A stretch of DNA of 12,904 nucleotides from JBBSOW01 sp038259365 (GTDB taxonomy: Bacteria; Actinomycetota; Actinomycetes; Propionibacteriales; Propionibacteriaceae). Location of the stretch: assembly GCA_038259365.1 (NCBI GenBank), contig JBBSOW010000089.1:1-12904 (forward strand). Reading direction: 5' to 3'. The notes below the pieces were generated by a model. The model made no database searches, was not told the DNA's origin, and saw nothing but the letters and a program-made list of their open reading frames with translations. Made by a program: the position numbers and the translations under genes. Of this stretch, positions 1 to 5,731 are shown piece after piece (within the stretch, counting starts at the first letter, position 1; the number at the start of each line of letters is the position of its first letter).

Positions 1-330
1 CTCCGGCCGCGACATCTGCTTGAGCTGACCGAAGTAGGTCATCACGTCGATGACCGGTTCCTTGCGGTAGAGGCCGCGCTCCTCCGGGAGGTAACCCAAG
101 GTGGCTCCGGTCCGCGGGCTGAACCGTTTTCCGTCGATGAGAAGCGTGCCGGAGGTGGGGGTGTAGATGTCGAGCAGGGCGCGAACCGTCGTGGTCTTGC
201 CGCAGCCGTTGGAGCCGAGCAGGCCGAACGTCTCCCCCTGGCTCACCTCGAACGACAGGTCCTCGATCACCCGGGTCTTGCCGAAGGACATGGAGAATTC
301 TTGGACGTCGATGACGGGATGGGTGCTCAC
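1..330 (-). CDS. ABC-2 type exporter, ATP-binding subunit (partial, C-terminal part beyond window)
   Basis: This is the first 110 residues of the ATPase subunit of an ABC transporter, which would power an ABC-2 type membrane permease expected outside the window. The Walker A motif GSNGCGKT is at residues 39-46, and GTLLIDGKRF follows at 61-70. The Q-loop region reads GYLPEERGLY (79-88), a form typical of NatA/YhaQ-like ATPases with a DUF4162 tail. The signature motif, Walker B and H-loop lie beyond the left edge. The GTG start at 330 is chosen because the protein begins normally from there. It lies 2 nt after the xylB stop codon and has no clear Shine-Dalgarno sequence, so translational coupling to xylB is likely. 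The transported substrate cannot be told from this fragment. Confidence 0.9.
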   Translation of the reverse strand, partial: MSTHPVIDVQEFSMSFGKTRVIEDLSFEVSQGETFGLLGSNGCGKTTTVRALLDIYTPTSGTLLIDGKRFSPRTGATLGYLPEERGLYRKEPVIDVMTYFGQLKQMSRPE

Positions 331-332
331 CG

Positions 333-1775
333 TTAAATCCCGGCCACGAGGGCTGCCGCGGCGTCGTAGGCCTGGCGAACCTGGGGCGTCGGTTCGGCCT
401 CGTAGGTCTCTATGCGGGTGGTGTTCCACGAGGGGGGCCGATCGGTCCCGGAGAGCACCCAGGCCGCCTGCTGGGCGGCCCCGTTGGCGACGTACTCGCC
501 GGGCTCTGGCACGTCGACGGGCACACCGAGGACCATCGGAGCGATCTCGCATACCGCCTTCGATCGGGCCGCCCCGCCGACCAGCGTGACCCGATCCACC
601 GCGACGCCCTGGGCTCGCACCGCGTCGGCACCGACGCCCATCAGGCACAACATCCCCTCGACGGCGGCCCGGGCCAGGTTTTCCCGGGTCATGGAGGACA
701 GCGTCATGCCGAGCAGCGAACCGGTGGCGTCGGGGAGGTTGGGGGTGCGCTCACCGTCCAGGTGGGGGACGTGAACCAGCCCGCCCGCGCCCGGCTCGGC
801 TGCGAGGGCCAACTCGCTGAACTCGTCAAAGCCCACTCCCAGCAGGGTGGCGGTGGCTTGCAGGATGCGCGAGGCGTTGAGGGTGCAGGCCAGCGGCAAG
901 AAGACACCGGTGGCGTCGGCGAATCCGGTGACCATGCCGCTGGGGTCCTGGGTGGCGGTGTCCGAAACGGCCGCGACGACGCCGGACGTCCCCAGCGATA
1001 GTGAGGTTTCCCCGGGCAACAGACCGAGCCCCAGGGCGGCTCCGGCGTTGTCGCCCATGCCGGGGCCAAGCGCGATGTCGTCCCCGAACTTGTCGCTGGC
1101 GTGCCCGACGCCCTCGTTCGGCCCGGCCACGCGGGGCAACACGATGTGGGCGACGTCGTCCTCGCTGCGCCGCAGGGCCAGGGCCAACAGATCGCGGCGG
1201 TAGGCGTTGGCGACGGCGTCGAAGTAGCCGGTGCCAGAGGCGTCGGATCGATCCGTCGCCAGGGTGTCCAGGCCCCCGGAGCCCGAGATCCGCCAGGTCA
1301 GCCAATCGTGCGGCAGGCAGATGGCGGCGATCCGCCGGGCGTTCTCGGGCTCGTGATCGGTCAGCCAACGCAGCTTGGTGATGGTGAACGACGCCACGGG
1401 GACGGAGCCGACGGCCTCGGCCCAAGCCCGTCGCCCGGCTTCGGGATCGCCGTCGCCGAGCTCGGACACGAGGTCCTCGGCGGCCTGCGCGGATCGGGTG
1501 TCGTTCCACAACAGCGCGTCGCGGATGACCGCGCCGTCAACGTCCAGGCACACCATGCCGTGCTGTTGACCGCCCACCGCCAGCGCCGCGACGCCGTCGA
1601 GGCCACCGGCCCGCTCTAGCGCCTGATCGACCGCGTCCAGCCAGGCGCTGGGCGCCACCTCGGAGCCGTCGGGATGCTTGGCCTGACCCTCGCGGACCAG
1701 CTCGCCGGTCTCGGCATCGCGGATGACGACCTTGCAGGACTGGGTGGAGCTGTCGATCCCGGCGACCAGAGCCAT
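333..1775 (-). CDS. xylB: Xylulokinase (FGGY carbohydrate kinase)
   Basis: Predicted to phosphorylate D-xylulose with ATP, giving xylulose 5-phosphate for the pentose phosphate pathway in the cytoplasm. At 480 residues it has the usual xylulokinase length. The N-terminal phosphate-binding loop GIDSSTQSCKV starts at residue 6 with the conserved Asp8. The substrate loop GGQQHGMV (68-75) is characteristic of xylulokinases rather than glycerol kinases. GMGDNAGAALGLG (239-251) carries the candidate catalytic base Asp242, and SLGTSG (260-265) is the second-domain nucleotide loop. The ATG start has a strong AGGAGA 4 nt upstream. No xylose isomerase or xylose transporter gene is visible nearby. The gene downstream is an exporter ATPase, so the sugar context is incomplete and the exact pentulose substrate is not certain. 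Confidence 0.93.
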   Translation of the reverse strand: MALVAGIDSSTQSCKVVIRDAETGELVREGQAKHPDGSEVAPSAWLDAVDQALERAGGLDGVAALAVGGQQHGMVCLDVDGAVIRDALLWNDTRSAQAAEDLVSELGDGDPEAGRRAWAEAVGSVPVASFTITKLRWLTDHEPENARRIAAICLPHDWLTWRISGSGGLDTLATDRSDASGTGYFDAVANAYRRDLLALALRRSEDDVAHIVLPRVAGPNEGVGHASDKFGDDIALGPGMGDNAGAALGLGLLPGETSLSLGTSGVVAAVSDTATQDPSGMVTGFADATGVFLPLACTLNASRILQATATLLGVGFDEFSELALAAEPGAGGLVHVPHLDGERTPNLPDATGSLLGMTLSSMTRENLARAAVEGMLCLMGVGADAVRAQGVAVDRVTLVGGAARSKAVCEIAPMVLGVPVDVPEPGEYVANGAAQQAAWVLSGTDRPPSWNTTRIETYEAEPTPQVRQAYDAAAALVAGI

Positions 1776-1810
1776 AATTCTCCTCAGGTGTGGCGAACGT
1801 CTGTCCCAAC

Positions 1811-1816
1811 ATTATG
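1811..1816 (-). promoter_or_regulatory. Possible -10 element for xylB (CATAAT)
   Basis: On the minus strand CATAAT matches TATAAT at five of six positions. It lies 35 nt upstream of the xylB ATG, which would give a leader of about 29 nt containing the AGGAGA ribosome site. No convincing -35 hexamer is seen at 16-18 nt. The upstream universal stress gene on the same strand ends 35 bp before this element, so xylB may also be read from that gene. Confidence 0.35.
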
Positions 1817-1851
1817 GAGGTACTGGCAGACCCCGGCCTTGCTCAGGTGGC

Positions 1852-2286
1852 TCAGCCGGTGGGTTTTGGATGGCGAACGACGACGACGGGGCAAACGGCG
1901 TGAGACATGACCGAGGAGCTGACCGAGCCCAACAGAAGGCCGGTGAACCCCCCGTGCCCCCTGGACCCGACGACCAGAAGTTCGGCATCAGCCGAGCGCT
2001 CGACCAACACGGCGGCCGAGTGGCCTTTGAGCACCGACTTCGTGCAGCCCTGTTCGTCGATACCGGCCTCGACCAGGGCCTCGTGGAGGCGACGCTCGGC
2101 GGGCTCGGAGTATGCGGAACTCTTGTCGTCGAAGAAGATCTCGTCCAACTCGGTGGGAAACTGCCAGGTGGTGACGGCTTCGAGATGATAACCGGTGAGT
2201 TCGGCCTGTCTGGCGGCCCAGCGGAGCGCATCCACCGAGGCGGGCGAGCCGTCCACGCCGACCACGATCAGGGGGTTCTTCGCCAT
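1852..2286 (-). CDS. Universal stress protein (UspA family, single domain, ATP-binding type)
   Basis: A single-domain 144-residue universal stress protein, the normal size for the family. These cytoplasmic proteins usually dimerise and bind ATP, and they help cells survive starvation, hypoxia or damage; the exact role here is unknown. The N-terminal strand PLIVVGVDGSPAS ends in the conserved Asp12. The C-terminal nucleotide motif G-2x-G-9x-G-S is intact at Gly107, Gly110, Gly120 and Ser121, so ATP binding is expected. The ATG at 2286 is preferred over an in-frame ATG at 2361. It has GGAGA 6 nt upstream and begins directly at the conserved strand, while the longer start would add 25 unrelated residues. 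It is transcribed away from purC, with xylB 76 bp downstream on the same strand. Confidence 0.92.
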   Translation of the reverse strand: MAKNPLIVVGVDGSPASVDALRWAARQAELTGYHLEAVTTWQFPTELDEIFFDDKSSAYSEPAERRLHEALVEAGIDEQGCTKSVLKGHSAAVLVERSADAELLVVGSRGHGGFTGLLLGSVSSSVMSHAVCPVVVVRHPKPTG

Positions 2287-2346
2287 AAGAGTTCTCCTAT
2301 CGGGTAGAAATATCGACGCTACGGGATCGTTCGTGCACCAAGTGAG

Positions 2347-2384
2347 CGGGGTCGCGGGCAACCCTGGGATTGTCCGCGACCCCG
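2347..2384. promoter_or_regulatory. Long dyad in the usp/purC divergent region (candidate operator)
   Basis: A near-perfect inverted repeat with arms CGGGGTCGCGG and CCGCGACCCCG (11 bp exact). Three further inner pairs follow one G-T position, leaving an 8-nt centre (2362-2369). It ends 1 bp before the TAGGAT hexamer proposed as the purC -10. If purC is leaderless, as that hexamer suggests, the dyad is not transcribed with purC and would act as a protein-binding site. If transcription starts further upstream, it could be an RNA hairpin. It has no T-tract on either strand, which argues against an intrinsic terminator. Confidence 0.5.
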
Positions 2385-2385
2385 A

Positions 2386-2391
2386 TAGGAT
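2386..2391 (+). promoter_or_regulatory. Candidate leaderless -10 element of purC (TAGGAT)
   Basis: A TANNNT hexamer ends exactly 6 nt before the GTG start at 2398, the spacing expected if transcription begins at the start codon. The internal AGGA could alternatively serve as a Shine-Dalgarno sequence 8 nt from the start, so leaderless and leadered readings are both open. No good -35 hexamer is seen; that position is occupied by the dyad at 2347-2384. Confidence 0.5.
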
Positions 2392-2397
2392 CCGTGC

Positions 2398-3279
2398 GTG
2401 AGCACATACGCCGAGCTAGGACTGCCCCTGATCCACGCCGGAAAGGTGCGCGAGCTCTACCAGCTGCCCGCCGACGACGGCACGCGCGGCCCGATCCTGA
2501 TGGTCGCCACCGACAACATCTCCGCGTTCGATTTCGTCCTGAACAGCCCTATCCCGGACAAGGGCGCCATTTTGACCCAGCTCTCGCTGTGGTGGTTCGC
2601 CCAACTCGGAGTGCCTCATCACGTCCTCTCGGCCGACGTTCCCGAGGCCGTCGCCGGCCGGGCGGTGGTCTGCGAACCGCTGGAGATGGTGCCGGTGGAG
2701 TGCGTCGCCCGCGGTTACCTGACCGGCTCGGGTTGGCTGGAGTATCAGCAGAACCGGGAGGTGTGCGGGGTCGAGCTGCCCGTGGGGCTGCTGGACGGGT
2801 CGCGGCTGGACGAGGCCATCTTCACCCCCGCCACGAAGGCGGCGTTGGGCGAACACGACGAGAACGTCGACTTCGACACCATGCTGGAGACCACCGGCGA
2901 CGAGCGGGGCCACGAGCTCCGCGAGCAGACCCTGGCCCTGTACCACCGCGCCGAGGAGATCGCGCGCGAGCGAGGCCTGATCCTGGCCGACACCAAGTTC
3001 GAGTTTGGCGTGCGCAGCCGTGACGGAGGGGACGAGTTGGTGCTGGCCGACGAGGTGCTGACCCCCGATTCCTCGCGGTTCTGGGAGGCCGCGACCTGGG
3101 CTCCGGGCGAGAACCTGCAGTCCTTCGACAAGCAGTACGTGCGCAACTGGTTGCTGCACGAATCCGGCTGGGACCGCGGCAGCGACACCGCGCCGCCGCC
3201 GCTTCCCGCCGAGATCGTCGAGGCCACCCGGCAGCGCTACGTCGAGGCTTACGAGCGTCTCACGGGCACTCGTTGGTGA
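2398..3279 (+). CDS. purC: Phosphoribosylaminoimidazole-succinocarboxamide (SAICAR) synthase
   Basis: Catalyses the ATP-dependent joining of CAIR and aspartate to give SAICAR in de novo purine synthesis, in the cytoplasm. At 293 residues it is the standard bacterial size. Family signatures appear in order: GKVRELY (15-21) in the nucleotide-binding N-terminus, DNISAFD (39-45), IPDKGAILTQLS (52-63), VECVARGYLTGSG (100-112), GEHDENV (151-157), LILADTKFEFG (194-204), LADEVLTPDSSRFW (216-229) and SFDKQYVRNWL (242-252). The GTG at 2398 gives a normal N-terminus and follows a TAGGAT hexamer at leaderless spacing. It heads the plus-strand purine block, with purS 30 bp downstream, and is divergent from the stress gene. 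Confidence 0.97.
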   Translation: MSTYAELGLPLIHAGKVRELYQLPADDGTRGPILMVATDNISAFDFVLNSPIPDKGAILTQLSLWWFAQLGVPHHVLSADVPEAVAGRAVVCEPLEMVPVECVARGYLTGSGWLEYQQNREVCGVELPVGLLDGSRLDEAIFTPATKAALGEHDENVDFDTMLETTGDERGHELREQTLALYHRAEEIARERGLILADTKFEFGVRSRDGGDELVLADEVLTPDSSRFWEAATWAPGENLQSFDKQYVRNWLLHESGWDRGSDTAPPPLPAEIVEATRQRYVEAYERLTGTRW

Positions 3280-3296
3280 GCGCGGCGCTCGATCGG

Positions 3297-3302
3297 TAAG
3301 GT
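3297..3302 (+). promoter_or_regulatory. Candidate leaderless -10 element of purS (TAAGGT)
   Basis: A TANNNT hexamer lies 7 nt before the purS ATG in the 30-bp gap after purC. The only purine-rich stretch closer to the ATG (CGGAG) is 1 nt from it, too near to be a normal ribosome site. This suggests an internal leaderless promoter, although read-through from purC is also likely. Confidence 0.45.
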
Positions 3303-3309
3303 TCGGAGC

Positions 3310-3555
3310 ATGGCCCGAGTTGTTGTTGACGTGATGCCCAAGCCCGAGATCCTCGATCCGCAGGGCAAGGCCGTCACCGGCGCGCTGGCCCGGCTCGGCT
3401 TCGGCGATCTAGCCGTGCGCCAGGGCAAGCGGTTCGAGATCGACTTCGATGGCGAGGCCACCGCCGAACGCCTCGACGAGGTCCGTCAGGCCGCCGAGAA
3501 GCTGCTGGCCAACACGGTCATCGAGGCGTTCGACGTGCGAGTCGAGCGGCAGTGA
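3310..3555 (+). CDS. purS: FGAM synthase subunit PurS
   Basis: The small 81-residue subunit of the three-part formylglycinamidine ribonucleotide synthase. It bridges the glutaminase PurQ and the synthase PurL, and is thought to help pass ammonia between them. The protein opens with a beta-strand, ARVVVDVMPKPEILDPQGKA. It then has the family's GALARLGF (residues 24-31) and RQGKRFEID (37-45), followed by a helix and the closing strand IEAFDVRVE. PurS proteins are normally about 80 residues, so it is full length. Its TGA stop overlaps the purQ GTG start in the tetranucleotide GTGA, indicating coupled translation and 1:1 production. Confidence 0.95.
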   Translation: MARVVVDVMPKPEILDPQGKAVTGALARLGFGDLAVRQGKRFEIDFDGEATAERLDEVRQAAEKLLANTVIEAFDVRVERQ

Positions 3556-4256
3556 CCGCGATCGCTTCCTCAACCCGGACGGGGTTCAAGGTCGGTGTCG
3601 TCACCTTCCCCGGGTCGCTGGACGACCACGACGCCCTGCGCGCGGTCCGCCTCGGCGGCGCGGAGGCCGTCCCGCTGTGGCACGCCTCGCAGGATCTGCG
3701 CGGCGTCGACGCCGTCATCCTGCCCGGCGGATTCTCCTACGGGGACTACCTACGCTGTGGGGCCATCGCCCGCTTCTCCCCGCTCATGGACGACATCATC
3801 TCGGCCGCGAACGCCGGCCTGCCCGTTCTGGGCATCTGCAACGGCTTCCAGGTCCTGTGCGAGGCGCACCTGCTGCCCGGCGCGCTCATCCAGAACGACC
3901 GGCGCACGTTCTACTGCCGGGACCAAAAGCTGCGGGTCGTCACCCGGGACACCGTGTGGACCAACCGTTTCGACACGGGCCAAGAGATCACCATCGTGCT
4001 GAAGAACGGCGAGGGCCGCTACATCGCCGACGAGGCCACGCTGGATCGTCTCGAGGGTGAGGATCGGGTGGTCTTTCGCTACCTCGAGGGCAACCCCAAC
4101 GGCTCGCTGCGCGACATCGCGGGCGTGACCAACGCCGGCGGCAACGTCGTCGGCCTGATGCCCCACCCCGAGCACAACATGGAGGAGCTGACCTCGCCGT
4201 CGCTGGACGGCCGCGGCTTCTTCGACAGCGTGCTGGCCTTCCTCGCGCTGGCCTGA
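3552..4256 (+). CDS. purQ: FGAM synthase glutaminase subunit PurQ
   Basis: A class I glutamine amidotransferase that releases ammonia from glutamine for PurL in the FGAR to FGAM step. It begins with VGVVTFPGSLDDHD (14-27). The oxyanion region is ILPGGFSYGDYLRCGA (56-71), and the nucleophile is Cys96 in GICNGFQVLCE. The remaining triad is His205 and Glu207 in MPHPEHNME, so all catalytic residues are present. Its 234 residues fit the family. The GTG start overlaps the purS stop by 4 nt and has no strong ribosome site of its own, so it depends on coupling. zwf follows after 13 bp. Confidence 0.96.
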   Translation: MTAIASSTRTGFKVGVVTFPGSLDDHDALRAVRLGGAEAVPLWHASQDLRGVDAVILPGGFSYGDYLRCGAIARFSPLMDDIISAANAGLPVLGICNGFQVLCEAHLLPGALIQNDRRTFYCRDQKLRVVTRDTVWTNRFDTGQEITIVLKNGEGRYIADEATLDRLEGEDRVVFRYLEGNPNGSLRDIAGVTNAGGNVVGLMPHPEHNMEELTSPSLDGRGFFDSVLAFLALA

Positions 4257-4269
4257 CCTAGGAGAACCC

Positions 4270-5655
4270 ATGGCGAAAAAGATCGACACCCTGCTCATCC
4301 TGGGCGCGAGCGGAGACCTCACCGCCCGGCTCTTGCTGCCCGGTCTCGCCGAGCTGCTCGTCGGCAGCCACGGGCGTCCACTCGAACTCATCGGAGTCGG
4401 CAGCGACGATCTCGACACCGAGTCTTGGCGAAAGCGCGTGCGCGCCTCATTCGCCGATGGCGGGAGCAGCGGCCAGATCCTCGACGACACGATCGCCAAC
4501 ACCACATACCTGTCCGCCGATGTGACCGATGCGCAGCAGCTGCAACGCGTCATCGACGCCTGCCACGGCACCCCCGCGGTGTATTTCGCCCTGCCCCCGG
4601 CGATCACCGAGAAGGCCTGCGAAACCCTGCGTAGCGTGAACTATCCCGAGGGCCTGACCCTGGTGATGGAGAAGCCGTTCGGCTCGGATGAGAAGTCGGC
4701 GAAGGCGCTCAACGAGTTGGTGGCCACGCTGGTGCCCGAGGAGCAGGTGCACCGCGTCGATCATTTCCTGGGCCGCTCGGACGTGTTGAACCTGCTCGGC
4801 ACCCGGTTCGGCAACCGCATCTTCGAGCCGCTGTGGAGCAACGAGCACGTGGCCGGGATCGAGATCGTCTACGACGAGGACCTGACGCTGGAAGGCCGGG
4901 CGGGGTACTACGATCGCGCCGGCGCCCTGGTGGACATGATCCAATCCCACCTGCTGCAGGTGATGGCGGTGCTGATGATGGAGCCACCGGCCACCATCGG
5001 GGAGCGGGACCTGCGCGACAGCAAGGCCCAGCTGCTTCGGGCCACCCACATCTATCACTCCGCGAACCGGTCCAGCCGCCGAGCCCGTTACACCGCCGGC
5101 CGGATCGGCGACCGCGAGGTGCCGAGCTATGTGGACGAGTCCGGCGTCGATCCCCAGCACGGCACCGAGACGCTGGCCGAGATCACCCTCGAGGTGCGCA
5201 CCTGGCGGTGGGCCGGGGTGCCGGTCACGCTGCGCTCGGGCAAGTCGCTGGGCGCGGCCCGCAAGCAGGTCATCGTCACCTTCAAAGACGTGCCCCATTT
5301 CCCCGCCGGACTCGGCGGCGAGCTGCGCCCCGACCGGTTGGTGTTCGGCCTCAAGCCCGCCAACCTGGCCCTCGATCTCATGGTCAACGGGGAGGGCGAT
5401 CCGTTCGTCGTCGATCCCGTCAGCCTCGAGACCGACCTCAACCCCGGCGAGCTGGACGCCTACGGGGAGGTCCTCGAAGGGGTGCTCGACGGTGACCCGA
5501 CGCTCTCGGTGCGCGGCGACACCGCGGAGGAATGCTGGCGGATCGTCGCGCCGGTGCTGCGAGCGTGGCGGGCGGACGAGGTGGCCATGGACGGCTACCC
5601 GGCCGGCAGCGACGGCCCGCCCGACTGGGCCGCACCGCCGACCCGCCCGCGCTGA
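4270..5655 (+). CDS. zwf: Glucose-6-phosphate dehydrogenase, embedded in the purine block
   Basis: Predicted to oxidise glucose 6-phosphate to 6-phosphogluconolactone, making NADPH (or NADH) and feeding the oxidative pentose phosphate pathway. The N-terminal dinucleotide loop is LGASGDLTAR (11-20). VMEKPFGSD (132-140) carries the conserved EKPFG, and RVDHFLG (162-168) holds Asp164 and His165. YYDRAGALVDMIQSHLLQ (213-230) includes the second conserved His227, and VTLRSGKSL is a substrate loop. Its 461 residues are somewhat shorter than the common 480-510, and several motifs are divergent (ILGASG, VDHFLG), so it may be a secondary paralogue. An AGGAGA precedes the ATG. It sits 13 bp after purQ and 76 bp before purL, an unusual place for this enzyme. 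No opcA or 6-phosphogluconolactonase gene is adjacent. Confidence 0.9.
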   Translation: MAKKIDTLLILGASGDLTARLLLPGLAELLVGSHGRPLELIGVGSDDLDTESWRKRVRASFADGGSSGQILDDTIANTTYLSADVTDAQQLQRVIDACHGTPAVYFALPPAITEKACETLRSVNYPEGLTLVMEKPFGSDEKSAKALNELVATLVPEEQVHRVDHFLGRSDVLNLLGTRFGNRIFEPLWSNEHVAGIEIVYDEDLTLEGRAGYYDRAGALVDMIQSHLLQVMAVLMMEPPATIGERDLRDSKAQLLRATHIYHSANRSSRRARYTAGRIGDREVPSYVDESGVDPQHGTETLAEITLEVRTWRWAGVPVTLRSGKSLGAARKQVIVTFKDVPHFPAGLGGELRPDRLVFGLKPANLALDLMVNGEGDPFVVDPVSLETDLNPGELDAYGEVLEGVLDGDPTLSVRGDTAEECWRIVAPVLRAWRADEVAMDGYPAGSDGPPDWAAPPTRPR

Positions 5656-5668
5656 GGAGTGGTGGCCC

Positions 5669-5686
5669 TCGGCCCCGTTCGGCCGA
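5669..5686 (+). other. Small GC-rich hairpin between zwf and purL
   Basis: The arms TCGGCC and GGCCGA form a 6-bp stem around a 6-nt loop (5675-5680), 14 bp after the zwf stop. No T-tract follows, so it would be at most a weak or factor-assisted terminator or an RNA-stability element. It lies upstream of the proposed purL start point, which fits a boundary between zwf and purL transcripts. Confidence 0.25.
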
Positions 5687-5719
5687 TGCGCGGGCTTCGC
5701 GACGCGGTGCCCGAGACGG

Positions 5720-5725
5720 TAACTT
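5720..5725 (+). promoter_or_regulatory. Candidate leaderless -10 element of purL (TAACTT)
   Basis: A TANNNT hexamer ends 6 nt before the purL GTG, and no purine-rich ribosome site lies between them. A TTCGCG sequence at 5696-5701, with an 18-nt spacer, could serve as a weak -35. Because there is no Shine-Dalgarno alternative, this is the clearest leaderless candidate in the window. Confidence 0.55.
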
Positions 5726-5731
5726 GTAGCC

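Noticed and set aside
1826..1856. CCGGC/GCCGG inverted repeat between the stress gene and xylB
   Set aside because: The arms are 5 bp with a long loop and no T-tract, which is expected by chance in GC-rich DNA.
2287..2361. Longer start for the universal stress protein at 2361
   Set aside because: It would add 25 residues unlike the family, overlap the dyad at 2347-2384 and ignore the GGAGA correctly placed before 2286.
2347..2397. Purine riboswitch upstream of purC
   Set aside because: Only a single hairpin is present, with no three-way junction or expression platform, and purC appears leaderless.
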